Shown piece by piece: positions 23,000 to 32,689 of a DNA stretch of 46,432 nucleotides. This DNA comes from an uncultured Clostridium sp. GTDB lineage: Bacteria; Bacillota; Clostridia; TANB77; CAG-508. The notes below the pieces were generated by a model that was not told the origin of the DNA, searched no databases, and worked only from the letters and a program-made list of their open reading frames with translations. Position 1 is the stretch's first letter. Every line of letters starts with the position of its first letter. The stretch lies in the NCBI GenBank assembly GCA_900554565.1, contig USHX01000012.1, positions 1 to 46,432 of the forward strand, written 5' to 3'. A program made the position numbers and the translations under genes.

Positions 23000-24397
23000 A
23001 TGAAAAATTTAACCGTAAAAGACATACTAAAAGTAACAAAAGGTGAATTATTGCTAGGCAAAGAAAACCTAGAATGCAAAACTTTTTCTAAAGACACAAG
23101 AAAAATAAAAAAAGGAGACACTTACATAGGAATCAAAGGAGAAACATTTGATGGAAGTAGTTTTTGGAAGCAAGCGTTAGAAAACGGAGCCCAGGCAGTA
23201 ATTATAGAAAATGTTGAAGTGACAAAAGAAGAAAAAGAAAAATTCAAAGGAAAGGTAATAGTAAAAGTAGAAAACACTTTAGATGCACTATATGAAATTG
23301 CAAAATATAAAAGAAGTTTATATGATATTCCAGTAGTGGCAATAACAGGAAGTGTAGGAAAAACAAGTACAAAAGATATTGTAGCAAATGTAGTAGGACA
23401 AAAATACAAAACACTAAAAACAATAGGAAACAATAACAACAACATTGGCCTACCATTTACAATATTAAGAATGCAAGATGAAGAAGCAGCAGTATTAGAA
23501 ATGGGAATGAATCATTTTGGTGAAATCAGCTTACTTACATCAATTGCTAAACCAACAATATGTGTAATTACAAATATAGGAACATCACATATTGGAAATT
23601 TAGGCTCTAGAGAAAATATTTTAAAAGCAAAATTAGAAATTTTAGAAGGAAGCGAAAATCCAACAATAGTAATAAATAATGATAATGATTTATTACATAA
23701 ATGGTATGAAGAAAATAAAAACACCCAAAATATCTTAACATATGGAATAAATGAAAAAAGTGATTTAAATGCAGAAAAAATGACATTAAAACCAAATTGC
23801 AGTGAATATGAATGTAAAATTGATGGTATAAAAAATAAAATAAAAGTACCAGTTGGTGGTGAGCATTTTGTACTAAATAGCCTTTGTGCCCTAACAGTTG
23901 GTAAAGCTTTAGGAATAGAAAATAAAAAAATAATAAAGGGAATAGAAAGTTTTGAACTAACTAAAAAAAGAATGGACATAACTACTCTGAAAAATGGTGT
24001 AAAAATCATAAATGATGCATATAATGCAAGTTTTGAATCAATGAAGGCATCATTAAAAGTATTGTCTGAATTCAAGGAAAATAGAAAAATTGCAGTTTTG
24101 GGAGATATGTTTGAATTAGGCGATTTTTCAAAAGAACTACATGAAAAAGTTGGTCATGAAGTTGTAGAAAATAAAATAGATATTTTAATATGTAATGGTG
24201 GAAATTCTAAAAACATTGTAGAACAAGCAAAAAAAGATGGAATGAATGAAGATAAAATATATTATTTTGAAAACAAAAAAGAAATATTAGAAACTTTAGA
24301 GAAAATTGCAAAACCAGGTGATATCATATTGTTTAAAGCATCAAATGGAATGAAATTTTATGAACTAGCAGAAGAAATGGTAAAGAAAAGTGAATAA
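23000..24397 (+). CDS. murF: UDP-MurNAc-tripeptide D-alanyl-D-alanine ligase MurF
   Basis: MurF joins the D-Ala-D-Ala dipeptide to UDP-MurNAc-tripeptide, completing the cytoplasmic peptidoglycan precursor. The 465-residue protein has the three Mur-ligase domains: the N-terminal substrate domain (CKTFSKDTRKIKKGDTYIGI at about 26-45), the central ATPase with VVAITGSVGKTSTKDIV at about 112-128 and EMGMNHFGEISLL at about 167-179, and the C-terminal domain with NDAYNASFESMKASL at about 338. The next gene, ddl, makes its D-Ala-D-Ala substrate, so this is a functional operon. Confidence 0.96.
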   Translation: MKNLTVKDILKVTKGELLLGKENLECKTFSKDTRKIKKGDTYIGIKGETFDGSSFWKQALENGAQAVIIENVEVTKEEKEKFKGKVIVKVENTLDALYEIAKYKRSLYDIPVVAITGSVGKTSTKDIVANVVGQKYKTLKTIGNNNNNIGLPFTILRMQDEEAAVLEMGMNHFGEISLLTSIAKPTICVITNIGTSHIGNLGSRENILKAKLEILEGSENPTIVINNDNDLLHKWYEENKNTQNILTYGINEKSDLNAEKMTLKPNCSEYECKIDGIKNKIKVPVGGEHFVLNSLCALTVGKALGIENKKIIKGIESFELTKKRMDITTLKNGVKIINDAYNASFESMKASLKVLSEFKENRKIAVLGDMFELGDFSKELHEKVGHEVVENKIDILICNGGNSKNIVEQAKKDGMNEDKIYYFENKKEILETLEKIAKPGDIILFKASNGMKFYELAEEMVKKSE

Positions 24398-24418
24398 AAT
24401 AAGAAAGGATGATGTTAT

Positions 24419-25471
24419 ATGAAAAAACTAGGAGTTGTATTTGGCGGAATGTCAACAGAAAATAAAGTTTCTATTGTATCTGCCAATTCAGTATTACAAA
24501 ATTTAGATAAAAATAAATACGAAATTTATCCAATTTACATAGATGAGCAAGGAAAATGGTGGGAAGCAGAAACACAAGAAAATATGGAATTTGGAGAAAA
24601 AGTAAAAACTAAAAAAGAAATTGAAAATATAACAAAATATCTAAAAAATTTAGATGTTATATTTCCTGTTTTACATGGACTATATGGGGAAGATGGAACA
24701 ATACAAGGATTATTTGAATTACTAAAAATACCATATGTTGGTTGTCATGTATTAGCATCAAGTGTTGGAATGGACAAAGTATATTCAAAAATAATCTTTG
24801 AAAAAGCAGGGCTAAAACAAACAAAATATATGTATATAAAAAAATGTGATAAAAAATATATTTATGTTGATGAAGATTTTGATGAAAAAGAAATGGAATT
24901 AAATTCTGTTGCACAAAAAATTTCTGGAAAATTGAAATTCCCAGTGTTTGTAAAACCTTCAAATTCAGGTTCAAGTGTGGGAATAAATAAAGCAAATAAT
25001 ATATCAGAATTAGAAAAATACATAGAAGAAGCAGCAAAATATGATAGAAAAATTCTTGTAGAAGAAGGAATAAATGGTAGAGAAATTGAATGTGCTGTAA
25101 TGGGAAATGAAACTGTTGTAGCTTCACATGTAGGAGAAGTAAAAGCAGCTGATGAATTTTATAGTTATGATGCAAAATACAATAATAAGGAATCAAAAAC
25201 AGAAATTCCAGCAAAACTTCCATCAACTATTTCAGAAGAAATAAGAAAACAAGCAAAAAAAGCATTTAAAGCAATAGATGGAAAAGGATTATCTCGTGTG
25301 GATTTCTTTGTTGAAAATGGTACCAATGAAATTTATATAAATGAAATCAATACATTACCGGGATTTACAAGTATTAGTATGTATCCAAAACTTTTTGAAG
25401 ATACAGGAATATCTTATAAAGAATTGCTAACAAAATTAGTAAATCTTGCACTATCTGAAAGTGAAATTTAG
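24419..25471 (+). CDS. ddl: D-alanine--D-alanine ligase
   Basis: Makes the D-Ala-D-Ala dipeptide with ATP, for use by MurF upstream. The 350-residue ATP-grasp enzyme shows the N-terminal GVVFGGMSTENKVSIVSANS (with a Thr where most Ddl have Ser), HGLYGEDGTIQGLFELL at about 80-96, the ATP-grasp lysine segment FPVFVKPSNSGSSVGINKA at about 177-195, and the catalytic end FVENGTNEIYINEINTLPGF at about 298-317, followed by TSISMYPKL. Both metal and ATP sites are present. The gap to murF is 21 nt with an AAAGGATG ribosome-binding site. A strong terminator follows. Confidence 0.96.
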   Translation: MKKLGVVFGGMSTENKVSIVSANSVLQNLDKNKYEIYPIYIDEQGKWWEAETQENMEFGEKVKTKKEIENITKYLKNLDVIFPVLHGLYGEDGTIQGLFELLKIPYVGCHVLASSVGMDKVYSKIIFEKAGLKQTKYMYIKKCDKKYIYVDEDFDEKEMELNSVAQKISGKLKFPVFVKPSNSGSSVGINKANNISELEKYIEEAAKYDRKILVEEGINGREIECAVMGNETVVASHVGEVKAADEFYSYDAKYNNKESKTEIPAKLPSTISEEIRKQAKKAFKAIDGKGLSRVDFFVENGTNEIYINEINTLPGFTSISMYPKLFEDTGISYKELLTKLVNLALSESEI

Positions 25472-25487
25472 TAGATAAAAAAATAGG

Positions 25488-25542
25488 AAAGCAACTTTTA
25501 AAACTCAAAAATCAGAAGAGAATTTTAAAGGTTGCTTTTTTT
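25488..25542 (+). terminator. terminator after ddl
   Basis: AAAGCAAC pairs with GTTGCTTT, with an inner TTTTAAA pairing across the loop, followed by a long T-run. Confidence 0.85.
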
Positions 25543-25561
25543 ATGTTTTTTGCCAGTTTCG

Positions 25562-25589
25562 TTGATTTTTTTAGAAAATATGATATAAT
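25562..25589 (+). promoter_or_regulatory. promoter of the DnaJ-type gene
   Basis: TTGATT (25562-25567), 16 nt, TATAAT (25584-25589). No CIRCE element is seen. Confidence 0.6.
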
Positions 25590-25625
25590 AACTTTACCTA
25601 AAATCTTTAGGGGAGGATGTTATAA

Positions 25626-26513
25626 ATGGTTGTAAAAAATTACTACAAAATATTAGACTTAGAAACAAGTCGTGTATCAATAGATGAAATAAAAATAGCA
25701 TATAGACAAGCTGCAAAAAAATATCATCCAGACTTAAATGTTGGAGATGCCCTAGCAGAAGAAAGAATAAAAGACATAAATGAAGCATATAAAGTACTAT
25801 CATCACCAGCATCAAAAAGAAAATATGATAGAATGTGGAATTCGAAATTTGCAAAAGGAAAAAAAGCATTTACAGGAAAGCAAGAAAAAGGTGCAATATT
25901 CCAAATGTTTTTAGGGGATTTGAAAAAAGAAGAAGAGCAATTAGATAACTTTAAAAAAGCAAAACCTGTAAAAGGAGAAAATGTTGAAACACAAATAGAT
26001 GTTAGTTTATATGATGCATTTTACGGATTAGAAAAACAAATAGCATTAAAAGATGTAGAAAAAAAGGCTAAAACATATACAATAAAAATCCCAGAGGGAA
26101 TACGTGATGGAGAAAAAATAAGATTAATAGGTCAAGGAAAGCCTGGAAAAAATGGCGGAAAACCAGGAGACTTACTAATAAAAATAAATATAGAAAGTGA
26201 TAATAAATTCAGGCTACAAGGACCAGATATTTATACAGACCTATGTTTAACACCATGGGAAGCTGCATTAGGAACAAGGACATTTGTAAAAACAATAGAT
26301 GATGAAACAAAAATATATATCCCACAAGGAATAGAAACAGGAGAAAAGGTTAGAATACCAAACAAAGGCTACAAGATAAACAAAGAAGAAAGAGGAGATT
26401 TAGTAGCTGAAATAAAAATAGTAAATCCAAAACAATTAACAAAAGAAGAAGAAGAAATATATATAAGATTAAGTGAAATATCAAAATTTAATCCAAGAAC
26501 AGATAAAGAATGA
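25626..26513 (+). CDS. DnaJ-type co-chaperone (CbpA-like, no zinc finger)
   Basis: A 295-residue J-domain protein. The J domain occupies residues 1-70 (YYKILDLETSRVSIDEIKIA...KYHPDLNVGD..A..RIKDINEAYKVLS), with the DnaK-activating HPD motif at about 35-37. It is followed by a short linker without the Gly/Phe region and the Cys-rich zinc domain of true DnaJ, and by the peptide-binding C-terminal domains (DVSLYDAFYGLEKQIAL, then VKIPEG-like TIKIPEGIRDGEKIRLIGQG and LCLTPWEAALGT). This layout is that of CbpA or DnaJ type B co-chaperones of DnaK. GGGGAGG lies ahead of ATG 25626. It is a single-gene unit. Confidence 0.9.
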   Translation: MVVKNYYKILDLETSRVSIDEIKIAYRQAAKKYHPDLNVGDALAEERIKDINEAYKVLSSPASKRKYDRMWNSKFAKGKKAFTGKQEKGAIFQMFLGDLKKEEEQLDNFKKAKPVKGENVETQIDVSLYDAFYGLEKQIALKDVEKKAKTYTIKIPEGIRDGEKIRLIGQGKPGKNGGKPGDLLIKINIESDNKFRLQGPDIYTDLCLTPWEAALGTRTFVKTIDDETKIYIPQGIETGEKVRIPNKGYKINKEERGDLVAEIKIVNPKQLTKEEEEIYIRLSEISKFNPRTDKE

Positions 26514-26532
26514 CACTTTACATAAAGAAACG

Positions 26533-26561
26533 TTGACAAAAGCTTGAAAATTAGCTATAAT
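26533..26561 (+). promoter_or_regulatory. consensus promoter of the virD4 gene cluster
   Basis: TTGACA (26533-26538), 17 nt, TATAAT (26556-26561), a perfect consensus. It drives the genes from 26622 to 29404. Confidence 0.75.
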
Positions 26562-26621
26562 AGATGGTGTCAAACAAAAGATAAACTATGGATTAAGAAC
26601 ATAGAACAGGGGTGTAAAAAG

Positions 26622-27182
26622 ATGGAGGCTATACAAGGAAAACATTTTAGTATAACAGATCCAGCAGGTGTAAATACAGTTATATATCAAATAAACAAAA
26701 CAAAAAAGGAAGACTTAAAAAATTCGCCTAAATATACAGTAGAAAGATTAGACCACACAGATGAAATAATTGGCGAAAATAACAGGAAAACTTTTTATGT
26801 AGAAAACCCAAAAAGGGATGGAAACCAAATAGTAATTTTATCTTTTGCAAAAGATAAAGTTGTTATAAATAACGGAGTATTGGAAGAAGATAAAGTAAGA
26901 ATATCTAAAAAACCAATGCCTTATAAATTTGACACTATATACCCAGAAAAAACAGAAGTATATAAAGATGTTAATTATACACCAAATTTAAAAAGGCCAA
27001 TATCTATTATTGATCCAGAAACAACAGAAGAAATAAAGCCAACACTTTATTTCGATGAAAAAACAAATGAAGTAAAAGGAAAATGTAAATTAAAACCACA
27101 TAAATCTTATTTCGTATTCGAAATAAGAGAAGAAGGAAATAATTTTAATCTGGTAGGTGGAACTCCTACATTTACGGATTAA
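26622..27182 (+). CDS. hypothetical protein next to virD4, 186 residues
   Basis: A soluble protein starting MEAIQGKHFSITDPAGVNTV, with no signal peptide or membrane segment. It is rich in beta-strand patterns and repeated turns (VVINNGVLEEDKVRI, LYFDEKTNEVKGKCKL). I do not recognise the family. I start it at ATG 26622 because AGGGGTG lies 7 nt upstream; the longer frame would begin inside the promoter. It is the first gene of a three-gene unit with a 54-residue protein and a VirD4-type ATPase, so it may be an accessory or substrate of that ATPase, but this rests on position only. Confidence 0.7.
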   Translation: MEAIQGKHFSITDPAGVNTVIYQINKTKKEDLKNSPKYTVERLDHTDEIIGENNRKTFYVENPKRDGNQIVILSFAKDKVVINNGVLEEDKVRISKKPMPYKFDTIYPEKTEVYKDVNYTPNLKRPISIIDPETTEEIKPTLYFDEKTNEVKGKCKLKPHKSYFVFEIREEGNNFNLVGGTPTFTD

Positions 27183-27194
27183 GGGAGGAAAAGA

Positions 27195-27359
27195 ATGAGC
27201 TTTAAAATTGAAAACTTTGATAAAGTATTAAGCATCAAATATAAATTTAAAAATGCTGATAAACAAAAAGAAGAAATATATAATGATGAGAATAGTATAT
27301 CAGCAGCATTATTAAATGGCGGAAAAGAAATATTAGAAGGAAAAGACAGAACAGAATAA
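27195..27359 (+). CDS. 54-residue hypothetical protein
   Basis: A short, charged protein (MSFKIENFDKVLSIKYKFKN and so on to a Lys/Asp-rich end) with no membrane segment. AGGGAGG, 8 nt ahead of the ATG, is a strong ribosome-binding site, and the gaps on both sides are tight (12 and 22 nt), so the frame is likely real. It lies between the 186-residue protein and the VirD4-type ATPase. The function is unknown. Confidence 0.6.
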   Translation: MSFKIENFDKVLSIKYKFKNADKQKEEIYNDENSISAALLNGGKEILEGKDRTE

Positions 27360-27381
27360 TACAAAAGAGTAGGTGAAATTT

Positions 27382-29404
27382 ATGAACTACAAAATTGAAG
27401 GAGCAATAAAGAAAAATAGAAAAAATTTTATAGTGTATATAGTACTATGGATATTTATAGCCATAGTACTTGTTTCGCCGTTTTGCTATAGTTCACATGT
27501 AGCAGGGCAAAACGGTGGATTTGACACAGTAGCATTTTTAGAACTATTTCCAAAATCAATGATGGATCCATTTGGGACATTAGGAAAAGTATTCTCAGAA
27601 GGAGTAACAGAAGACTACATATCAGCATTACTAGTAACAACAATATTTTATTCAGTATTTTTCTTTATAGGATTTGTAAAATCAGCACCAAAAAACAGAT
27701 ATACAGACATAGAACATGGTTCAAGTGATTGGAGCCAACATGGAGAACAATATGCAGTATTAAATCGAAACAAAGGAATAATACTTGCAGAAAACAACTA
27801 TTTACCAGTAGATAAACGAGGAAACGTAAACGTATTAGTAGTAGGTCGGATCAGGATCTGGTAAATCAGCATCATACTCAATTCCAAATGCACACCAATG
27901 CTTAGGCTCATATGTATTCACAGATCCAAAAGGCGAACTATATGATACAACAGCAGGATACCTAAAATCACAAGGATATGAAATAAAAGTATTAAACTTA
28001 GTAAGGCCACAATATAGTGATGGATACAATCCATTAATGCATATATCATCAGAACTTGATGTAGATGTTATAGCAAATACAATAGTAAAAGGACAAAAAA
28101 CAGACAGTGGTGCAGACCCATATTGGGATGACATGGCAGAAATGCTATTAAAAGCATTAATATATTATTTAATAGCAACAAGACCAGAAGAAGAGCAAAA
28201 CTTAGCAAGTTGTGCAGAATTAGTAAGAGCAGCAAATAACAATGGAGGCTCAAACTTATTAACACAACTAATATCACAATTACCATATGACCATCCAGCA
28301 AGAATGTACTATAAATCAATAGAAATAGCACCAGAAAAAACATATGGCTCAATACTAAGTTCATTACAATCAAAACTAGGAAAATTTGACTCAAAAGAAA
28401 TTGCAGAATTAACATCAACAGACACAATAGACTTTGAAGAAATAGGAAACAAAAAAACAGCAGTATATGTAATATCATCAGATACACATACAGCATATGA
28501 CTTCTTATTAACAATATTCTTCTCACAAATGATTCAACAATTATATGACTTTGCAGACCAAAATGGAGGAAGACTAAAAGTACCAACATATTTTATATTA
28601 GATGAGTTTGCAAACATTGGTAAAATACCAGACTTTGATAAAAAAATATCAACATCAAGAAGTAGAGGAATATCATTTAGTGTAATATTACAAAATATAG
28701 ACCAATTAGAAGCAGTATATGAAAAATCATATGAAACTATAATGGGAAACTGTGATACACACGTATTTTTAGGAAGTAACTCATATAAAACAGTAGAATA
28801 CTTCTCAAAAGCACTTGGAGAAAAAACAATAGATAGAGATAGTATTTCAATAAATAAAGACAGACAAAACATGAGAACAGGAAAATCAATATCAGACCAA
28901 ATAATGGCAAGAGCATTAATGACACCAGATGAATTAAGAAGGTTGGATAATGATTTATGTATAATATTTGAAAAAGGAATAAAACCAGTAAAAGCAAATA
29001 AATTCTACTATTTCAAACATCCAATGGCAAAAGAAATGGCAAGAGTTGGAATAAGCCATAATGATATTGGAGAAATAGAAAGAGGAGAATGGAGAAAATA
29101 CAATCCATATAACCCATATGTAGAAGACAAAAAAGAAGAAAAAGTTCAAGACTTAAAAATAGAATCATTAGACGACTTATTTGTAGAAGAGCCACAAGAA
29201 GAACCAAAAAAACAAAAACTTGAAAAGAAAGAAAACCCTAAAGCTCAAGATGAATTGAAACCAATAGCAACATTAGATTTAAATGACTTTGAAGAAACGG
29301 CTCCAATATTACCACAAGAAAATGAAGATGATGACTCATATGATTTACAAAAAGAATTAGAAGCAAAATTTGATGAATTATTTGGACCATTAGAAGATAA
29401 TTAA
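27382..29404 (+). CDS. VirD4/TraG-family coupling ATPase (contains a CGG +1 frameshift in the P-loop)
   Basis: A type IV secretion coupling protein of about 673 residues. Two membrane segments lie near the N-terminus (FIVYIVLWIFIAIVLVSPF at about 14-32 and ALLVTTIFYSVFFFIGFV at about 80-97). The zero frame ends at VLVVGRIRIW. Skipping the C of CGG at 27847-27849 gives VLVVGGSGSGKSASYSIPNA, a perfect Walker A, and an open frame follows through FTDPKGELYDTTA, YFILDEFANIGKIPDFDK (Walker B), FSVILQNIDQLEAVY and GNCDTHVFLGSN. These are all VirD4/TraG signatures. The C-terminal 100 residues are acidic. No relaxase, VirB4 or pilus gene is nearby. Start is ATG 27382 after AGGTG. Confidence 0.87.
27847..27850 (+). 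other. putative +1 recoding site (GGT CGG A)
   Basis: In-frame CGG following GGT. Reading GGA restores the Walker A motif GGSGSGKS of the VirD4-type ATPase (site 4 of 6). Confidence 0.75.
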
Positions 29405-29408
29405 AAAC

Positions 29409-29447
29409 AAAATCCCAAAAAGAAAAAATAACTTTTTGGGATTTTTT
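29409..29447 (+). terminator. terminator after virD4
   Basis: AAAATCCCAAAAAG pairs perfectly with CTTTTTGGGATTTT around a 9-nt loop, with T continuing after the stem. Confidence 0.88.
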
Positions 29448-29505
29448 GCATCAATTTATAAAAAATAAAATCAAAAGCAAATACAAACAAAAGTTTTTAA
29501 GAATC

Positions 29506-29534
29506 TTGACATCAAAATAAAATAATTATATAAT
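29506..29534 (+). promoter_or_regulatory. promoter of yhaO-yhaN
   Basis: TTGACA (29506-29511), 17 nt, TATAAT (29529-29534), 25 nt ahead of the start codon. Confidence 0.75.
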
Positions 29535-29558
29535 CCAAAAAAGAAAAGAGGTAGAAAA

Positions 29559-30638
29559 ATGAAATTTGTACATATTGCAGACATACACATGGACAGTCCA
29601 TTTGTAAACTTATCAGACAGAGAAACTTTAGGAGATTTAAAAAGATTAGAACAAAGAAAAAAATTAAAAGAAGTAATAGAATATATAAAAGAAAACGAAA
29701 TAGATATGTTATTTATTGCGGGTGATTTATATGAGCAACAATACATAAAACAAACAACAATAGAATATATAAATAATTTATTTAAAGAAATACCAGAAAC
29801 ACAAATATATATAGCACCAGGAAACCATGATCCATACTTAAAAAATTCATATTATAGTAAATATAAATGGAACGAAAATGTAAAAATATTTAATTCAAAA
29901 ATAGAAAAAATAGAGCAAGATGAAATAGACATATATGGATATGGATTTGAAGATTTCTATTGTACAGAATGTGGAATAGAAAATTTAGAAATAGAAAATC
30001 CAGAAAAAGAAAATATATTAATAATGCATGGAACATTAGATGGAGCAAACATAGAAGAAAAACAATATAACTCAATATCAACAAAAATACTAGAAGAAAA
30101 AGGATTTGACTATGTAGCATTAGGGCATATTCATAAAACAAACTTCAATAAAGAAAGCAAAATAATATATCCTGGTTCATTAGTATCGTTAGGATTTGAT
30201 GAATTAGGTCAACATGGAATGGTTGTTGGAGAAATAAAAAACAAAAAATTAAACATAGAATTTGTTCCAATAAAATCTAGTGAATTTGTAGAAAAAAGAA
30301 TTGATGTAACAGAAATAATATCAAAAGAAGAATTAATAGAAAAAATAAATTCAATAGAAATACAACCAAATGAATATGTAAAAATAATATTAGAAGGAAA
30401 AAGAAATTTTGAAATAAATACATATGAACTATACAAATTAATACAAGAACCACAAATAATAAAAATAAAAAATAAAACAAAAATAAATTATAAGTTAGAC
30501 GAAATAGAAAATGAAACAACATTAAAAGGGTTATTTGCAAAAGAAATAAAACAAAAATTAGAAGATGAAAACCTAACAAATGAGCAAAAAGAAATGCTAG
30601 AAAAAGCCATAGAAATAGGTTTTGAAGCACTAAACTAA
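29559..30638 (+). CDS. YhaO/SbcD-like DNA repair metallophosphoesterase
   Basis: A calcineurin-fold nuclease subunit of the Mre11/SbcD group, 359 residues. The five metal-binding motifs are visible: FVHIADIHMDSP (residues 3-14), FIAGDLYEQ at about 53-61, APGNHDPY at about 87-94, MHGTLDG at about 154-160 and ALGHIHK at about 187-193. It is most like B. subtilis YhaO, which pairs with the ATPase YhaN. The partner follows here after 24 nt. The C-terminal 150 residues are charged and probably bind the ATPase coiled coil. Confidence 0.88.
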   Translation: MKFVHIADIHMDSPFVNLSDRETLGDLKRLEQRKKLKEVIEYIKENEIDMLFIAGDLYEQQYIKQTTIEYINNLFKEIPETQIYIAPGNHDPYLKNSYYSKYKWNENVKIFNSKIEKIEQDEIDIYGYGFEDFYCTECGIENLEIENPEKENILIMHGTLDGANIEEKQYNSISTKILEEKGFDYVALGHIHKTNFNKESKIIYPGSLVSLGFDELGQHGMVVGEIKNKKLNIEFVPIKSSEFVEKRIDVTEIISKEELIEKINSIEIQPNEYVKIILEGKRNFEINTYELYKLIQEPQIIKIKNKTKINYKLDEIENETTLKGLFAKEIKQKLEDENLTNEQKEMLEKAIEIGFEALN

Positions 30639-30662
30639 ACCTAAATGATAGGAGAGAAAAAA

Positions 30663-32609
30663 TTGAAAATAAATAAAATAAAAATAAATGCATTTGGAAA
30701 AATAAAAAATAAAGAAATAAATTTAGAAAATAAAATAAATTTAATTCAAGGAAAAAATGAAGCAGGAAAATCAACATTAATTAAATTTATATTAAATTCA
30801 TTTTATGGAATATCAAAAAATAAAAAAGGAAAAGAATATTCAGATTTCGAAAAATACACACCATGGTTAGGAGAAGAATTTTCAGGAAAAATAGAATATG
30901 AATTAGACAATAAAGAAAAATACGAAATATTTAGAGATTTTAAAAAGAAAAATCCACAAATATTTAATGACAAAATGGAAGATATATCAAAACAATTTAA
31001 TATAGATAAAACAAAAGGAAATGAATTCTTTTATGAACAAACAAAAATAGATGAAAATTTATTTACCTCAACAATATTAGTAAATCAACAAGAAGTAAAA
31101 TTAGAAAATAAAGAACAAACAATGCTAATACAAAAAATTGCTAACTTAGTAGGAACAGGAGAAGATAATGTATCATATAAAAGGGCAATAGACAGAATAA
31201 ATAGAAGACAATTAGAAGAAATAGGAACCGAAAGATCTAGGGAAAAGCCGATAAATTTAATTTCTAAAAAAATAGAAGAACTAAGACAAGAAAAAGAATT
31301 TTTAGAAAAATATAAAGAAATGCAATACGAATTAGAAGAAGAAAAAAATGAGAAAAAAGAAAAAATAAATAAATTAGAAAATGAAAATGAAATATTAAAA
31401 GAAATAAAATTAATAAAAGAAAATAAAAAAATAGAAGAAGAAAAAATAAAATTAAAAGAAAATATAATAAAAGAAAATAATGAAAAAATAAATTCAATAA
31501 AAAATGAAAAAAATAAAATAGAAAATAATAATCAAGAAATAAATATAGAAAAAAATAACGAAAAAATAGAAAAACAAAAAAATAAAATAAATAAATTAAT
31601 AATAATTATTTTATTAATATTAATTTTAATAAATATAGCTGCAATAATAACAATAAAAAATAATTTTAAATATATTTTTCTTCTTACAGTACCAACGGTT
31701 TTGATTTTTTGGTATTTTTTAATAAAAAATAAAAATAAAATAATAAAAAATAATAAAAAAATAGAAAAAAATCAAAAAAATGAATTAAATTTAAAAATAA
31801 ATAATTTAGAAAATGAAATAAAAATAATAGAAAAAAATAATTCAGAAATAAATAATCAATTAAAAGAAATAAAAAATAAAAATAATTTAAAAAATAATTT
31901 AGAAAAAGAAAAAATAAAAAATAAATATTTAAATAAAATTGAAAAAGAAAAAATAAATAATTTTTTAGAAATGGAAAATTTAGAAAATATAAATCATGCA
32001 TTACAAAAAATTCAAAATCAAATAAATAATAAAAAAATAGAATTACATACATTGGAAATTGACACACAAAATATACAACCAAAATTAGAAAATTTGTCAA
32101 AAATAGAAGAAGAACTAGTTAACAATAAAAGAAAAATGTCAACCTTGCAAAATTTAAATATGAGTATGAATATAGCAAAAGAAATTTTAAGTATAAGTTA
32201 TGAAAAAATGAAAAATACAGTAACCCCTAAATTTACACAGGAACTATCTAAAAATATTTCTGAAATAACAAATGGAAAATATAATAAAGTCATGTTTAAT
32301 GATGAACAAGGTTTGCTAGTAGAAACAAAAAATGGAAACTATGTTCAAATGTCTAAATTAAGTATAGGAACAATAGACCAATTATATTTATCATTAAGAC
32401 TTTCAATGTTAGAAGATTTATCAGAAGAAAAAATGCCAATAATATTAGATGAAGCATTTGCATATTATGATGATGAGAGACTAGAAAATATATTAAAATA
32501 TTTAAATGAAAAATCAAATAATCATCAAATAATAATTTTTACTTGTACAAAAAGAGAAGAAAAAATATTAGAAAATAAAAATATAAATTATAATAAGATT
32601 ATTTTATAA
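30663..32609 (+). CDS. YhaN/SbcC-like ATPase with membrane hairpin
   Basis: The SMC-like partner of the YhaO-type nuclease, 648 residues. The N-terminal half-site has NLIQGKNEAGKSTLIKFIL (Walker A at about 28-36), and the C-terminal half has LSIGTIDQLYLSLRLSML (ABC signature region) and MPIILDEAFAYYDDERL (Walker B and D-loop). Between them is a long Lys, Asn and Glu coiled coil, interrupted near residues 310-355 by two hydrophobic segments (LIIIILLILILINIAAIITI and YIFLLTVPTVLIFWYFLI), as in YhaN. Start is TTG 30663, 6 nt after AGGAGAG. Coding here is extremely A-rich. Confidence 0.87.
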   Translation: MKINKIKINAFGKIKNKEINLENKINLIQGKNEAGKSTLIKFILNSFYGISKNKKGKEYSDFEKYTPWLGEEFSGKIEYELDNKEKYEIFRDFKKKNPQIFNDKMEDISKQFNIDKTKGNEFFYEQTKIDENLFTSTILVNQQEVKLENKEQTMLIQKIANLVGTGEDNVSYKRAIDRINRRQLEEIGTERSREKPINLISKKIEELRQEKEFLEKYKEMQYELEEEKNEKKEKINKLENENEILKEIKLIKENKKIEEEKIKLKENIIKENNEKINSIKNEKNKIENNNQEINIEKNNEKIEKQKNKINKLIIIILLILILINIAAIITIKNNFKYIFLLTVPTVLIFWYFLIKNKNKIIKNNKKIEKNQKNELNLKINNLENEIKIIEKNNSEINNQLKEIKNKNNLKNNLEKEKIKNKYLNKIEKEKINNFLEMENLENINHALQKIQNQINNKKIELHTLEIDTQNIQPKLENLSKIEEELVNNKRKMSTLQNLNMSMNIAKEILSISYEKMKNTVTPKFTQELSKNISEITNGKYNKVMFNDEQGLLVETKNGNYVQMSKLSIGTIDQLYLSLRLSMLEDLSEEKMPIILDEAFAYYDDERLENILKYLNEKSNNHQIIIFTCTKREEKILENKNINYNKIIL

Positions 32610-32623
32610 AAAGTTTCCGTAAT

Positions 32624-32652
32624 TTGCAAAAACTCAAAAAGTATGATAAAAT
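32624..32652 (+). promoter_or_regulatory. possible promoter of the 32690 gene
   Basis: TTGCAA (32624-32629), 17 nt, TAAAAT (32647-32652). Same -35 form as the murF and M23-peptidase promoters. Confidence 0.45.
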
Positions 32653-32689
32653 ACCAGACAGAGCCAAAAGGCTAAAAGGGGGAAATGCA

